This document shows positions 6,233-6,982 of a DNA stretch of 6,982 nt, piece by piece. Origin of the DNA: Ignavibacteria bacterium. Its GTDB lineage: Bacteria; Bacteroidota; Ignavibacteria; Tepidaquicellales; OLB5. The stretch lies in the NCBI GenBank assembly GCA_030835005.1, contig JAUQWT010000234.1:1-6982 (forward strand). Direction: 5' to 3'. Positions within the stretch are counted from its first letter, which is position 1. Each line of letters opens with the position of its first letter. A program made the translations under genes and the position numbers. The notes under the pieces are model-generated. The model had not been told where the DNA came from, searched no databases, and saw nothing but the letters and a program-made list of their open reading frames with translations.

Positions 6233-6982
6233 TTAGGTGTGCTTTTGTCCCGGTCTCTTTAGCCATGTCAGAACCATGAGTATCAAACCTCCTGCCGTAA
6301 CTCCCTCTGCCCAAAAAAACGAAACATAGTCTGATAAGCAGCCAATTGAAGGAATAAATGGCTGAACATTTCTGACTGCAGGCAATGCAAAGAGCATTGC
6401 TGAAAGAAAAGCGAACATTGAATACTCAACTTTTCTGTTCCTTACAATTATTGAAGCAATCACTAAAATAACGCAAATTGAAATAAGCCAGAAAAGTACT
6501 ATGATAAAGCGGGAGAACATTTTTACAGAAGTGGTTCTCTCAATTCCAATTATCACATCTGAATAGCCGGTTTCTGATACATCTTCGCTTGCAGAGTTAA
6601 CCCTGTAACCGTTTATAGATGAATAAAAATGAGTTTCCTTGACTACCGGAACAGCAATCCATGAACTATTGCCGGCACTATCAATATCAATAGCAAAGAC
6701 TTCAAGACTTAATTCGGCCTTATGCTTATCATAAGGATACTCCATTACAGATCCGTCGAACATATCAATATTTACTTCAAACGGGCTAATCCTTTTGCCT
6801 TTGCTGAACTCAAACTCATTCTTGCCTCTGTTGCTGTTTGTATAGATTATTATATCTTTTGAGAGATTTATGTTATCTTCGCTCAATTTACCTTTGGCTT
6901 CAGGGCTTATCCTGATTTGCATATCCCCCTTCACTGGGTCAATTTCGGTAATCTGCATAGAAAGATTTATATGATCCGGGCT
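6233..6982 (-). CDS. DUF4436-like membrane protein, 5' partial
   Basis: This gene of unknown function converges on the synthetase gene, with 38 bp between the stops. The frame is open to the window edge: eight further codons (SPDHINLS) precede the ATG at 6958 and read on naturally into it, so the start lies outside the window. Numbering from that ATG, residues 1-145 form a soluble, beta-rich region with paired charged segments, likely on the outer face of the membrane. Three hydrophobic segments follow at about 148-172, 179-195 and 213-233, and a short basic tail ends the protein. The C-terminal stretch RNVQPFIPSIGCLSD followed by FFWAE matches the end of DUF4436 proteins as I remember them: aromatic/Pro residues, P-x-I-G, an Asp, then F-F-W-A-E. 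A first membrane segment would be expected in the missing N-terminus. No link to the other genes is evident. Confidence 0.7.
   Translation of the reverse strand, partial: SPDHINLSMQITEIDPVKGDMQIRISPEAKGKLSEDNINLSKDIIIYTNSNRGKNEFEFSKGKRISPFEVNIDMFDGSVMEYPYDKHKAELSLEVFAIDIDSAGNSSWIAVPVVKETHFYSSINGYRVNSASEDVSETGYSDVIIGIERTTSVKMFSRFIIVLFWLISICVILVIASIIVRNRKVEYSMFAFLSAMLFALPAVRNVQPFIPSIGCLSDYVSFFWAEGVTAGGLILMVLTWLKRPGQKHT

Noticed and set aside
6069..6314. Open frame spanning the junction of the synthetase and DUF4436-like genes on the - strand
   Set aside because: It overlaps the coding ends of both real genes, and its translation shows no domain or signal.
1..6982. CRISPR arrays, tRNA/rRNA genes, insertion sequences or phage genes
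   Set aside because: I saw no regularly spaced repeats, cloverleaf-like sequence, transposase or integrase frame, or terminal inverted repeats.

Overview
The window is a bacterial chromosome segment with tightly packed genes, rather AT-rich by eye. It carries five complete protein genes on the + strand, a 5'-truncated + strand gene at the left edge and a 5'-truncated - strand gene at the right edge. The proteins suggest an anaerobic or facultative Gram-negative bacterium: a ferredoxin-dependent 2-oxoacid oxidoreductase, an ADP-forming acyl-CoA synthetase, a lipoprotein and an outer-membrane beta-barrel. The mix resembles the Bacteroidetes/Chlorobi/Ignavibacteria group. That placement is inference from protein flavour and AT-richness, not a database match.

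Layout, left to right. (1) Positions 2-1458 hold the beta (TPP/Fe-S) and gamma subunits of a 2-oxoacid:ferredoxin oxidoreductase. The alpha subunit presumably lies just upstream, outside the window. (2) Positions 1536-1778 encode a small cytoplasmic HMA (heavy-metal-associated) protein, followed by a clear intrinsic terminator at 1825-1849. (3) A new transcription unit appears to start near 1892-1920, where a plausible -35/-10 pair overlaps a perfect 12-bp palindrome. (4) Positions 1962-4063 encode three envelope proteins in a row: a lipoprotein with two YtkA/FixH-like domains, an outer-membrane barrel whose mature end begins with a CxxC motif, and a secreted HMA protein that is a paralogue of the cytoplasmic one. 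(5) Positions 4092-6194 encode a fused alpha-beta ADP-forming acetyl/acyl-CoA synthetase. (6) A convergent DUF4436-type membrane protein occupies 6233-6982.

Two themes emerge. The oxidoreductase and the ADP-forming synthetase are a classical energy pair: 2-oxoacid to acyl-CoA plus reduced ferredoxin, then acyl-CoA to free acid plus ATP. Between them sits what looks like a metal-handling cassette, probably for copper. It has matched HMA proteins in two compartments plus a Met/His-bearing lipoprotein and an outer-membrane protein, with no recognisable metal-transport ATPase in the window. This cassette is the most interesting candidate for an under-described system. The metal and the direction of transport cannot be decided from sequence alone.
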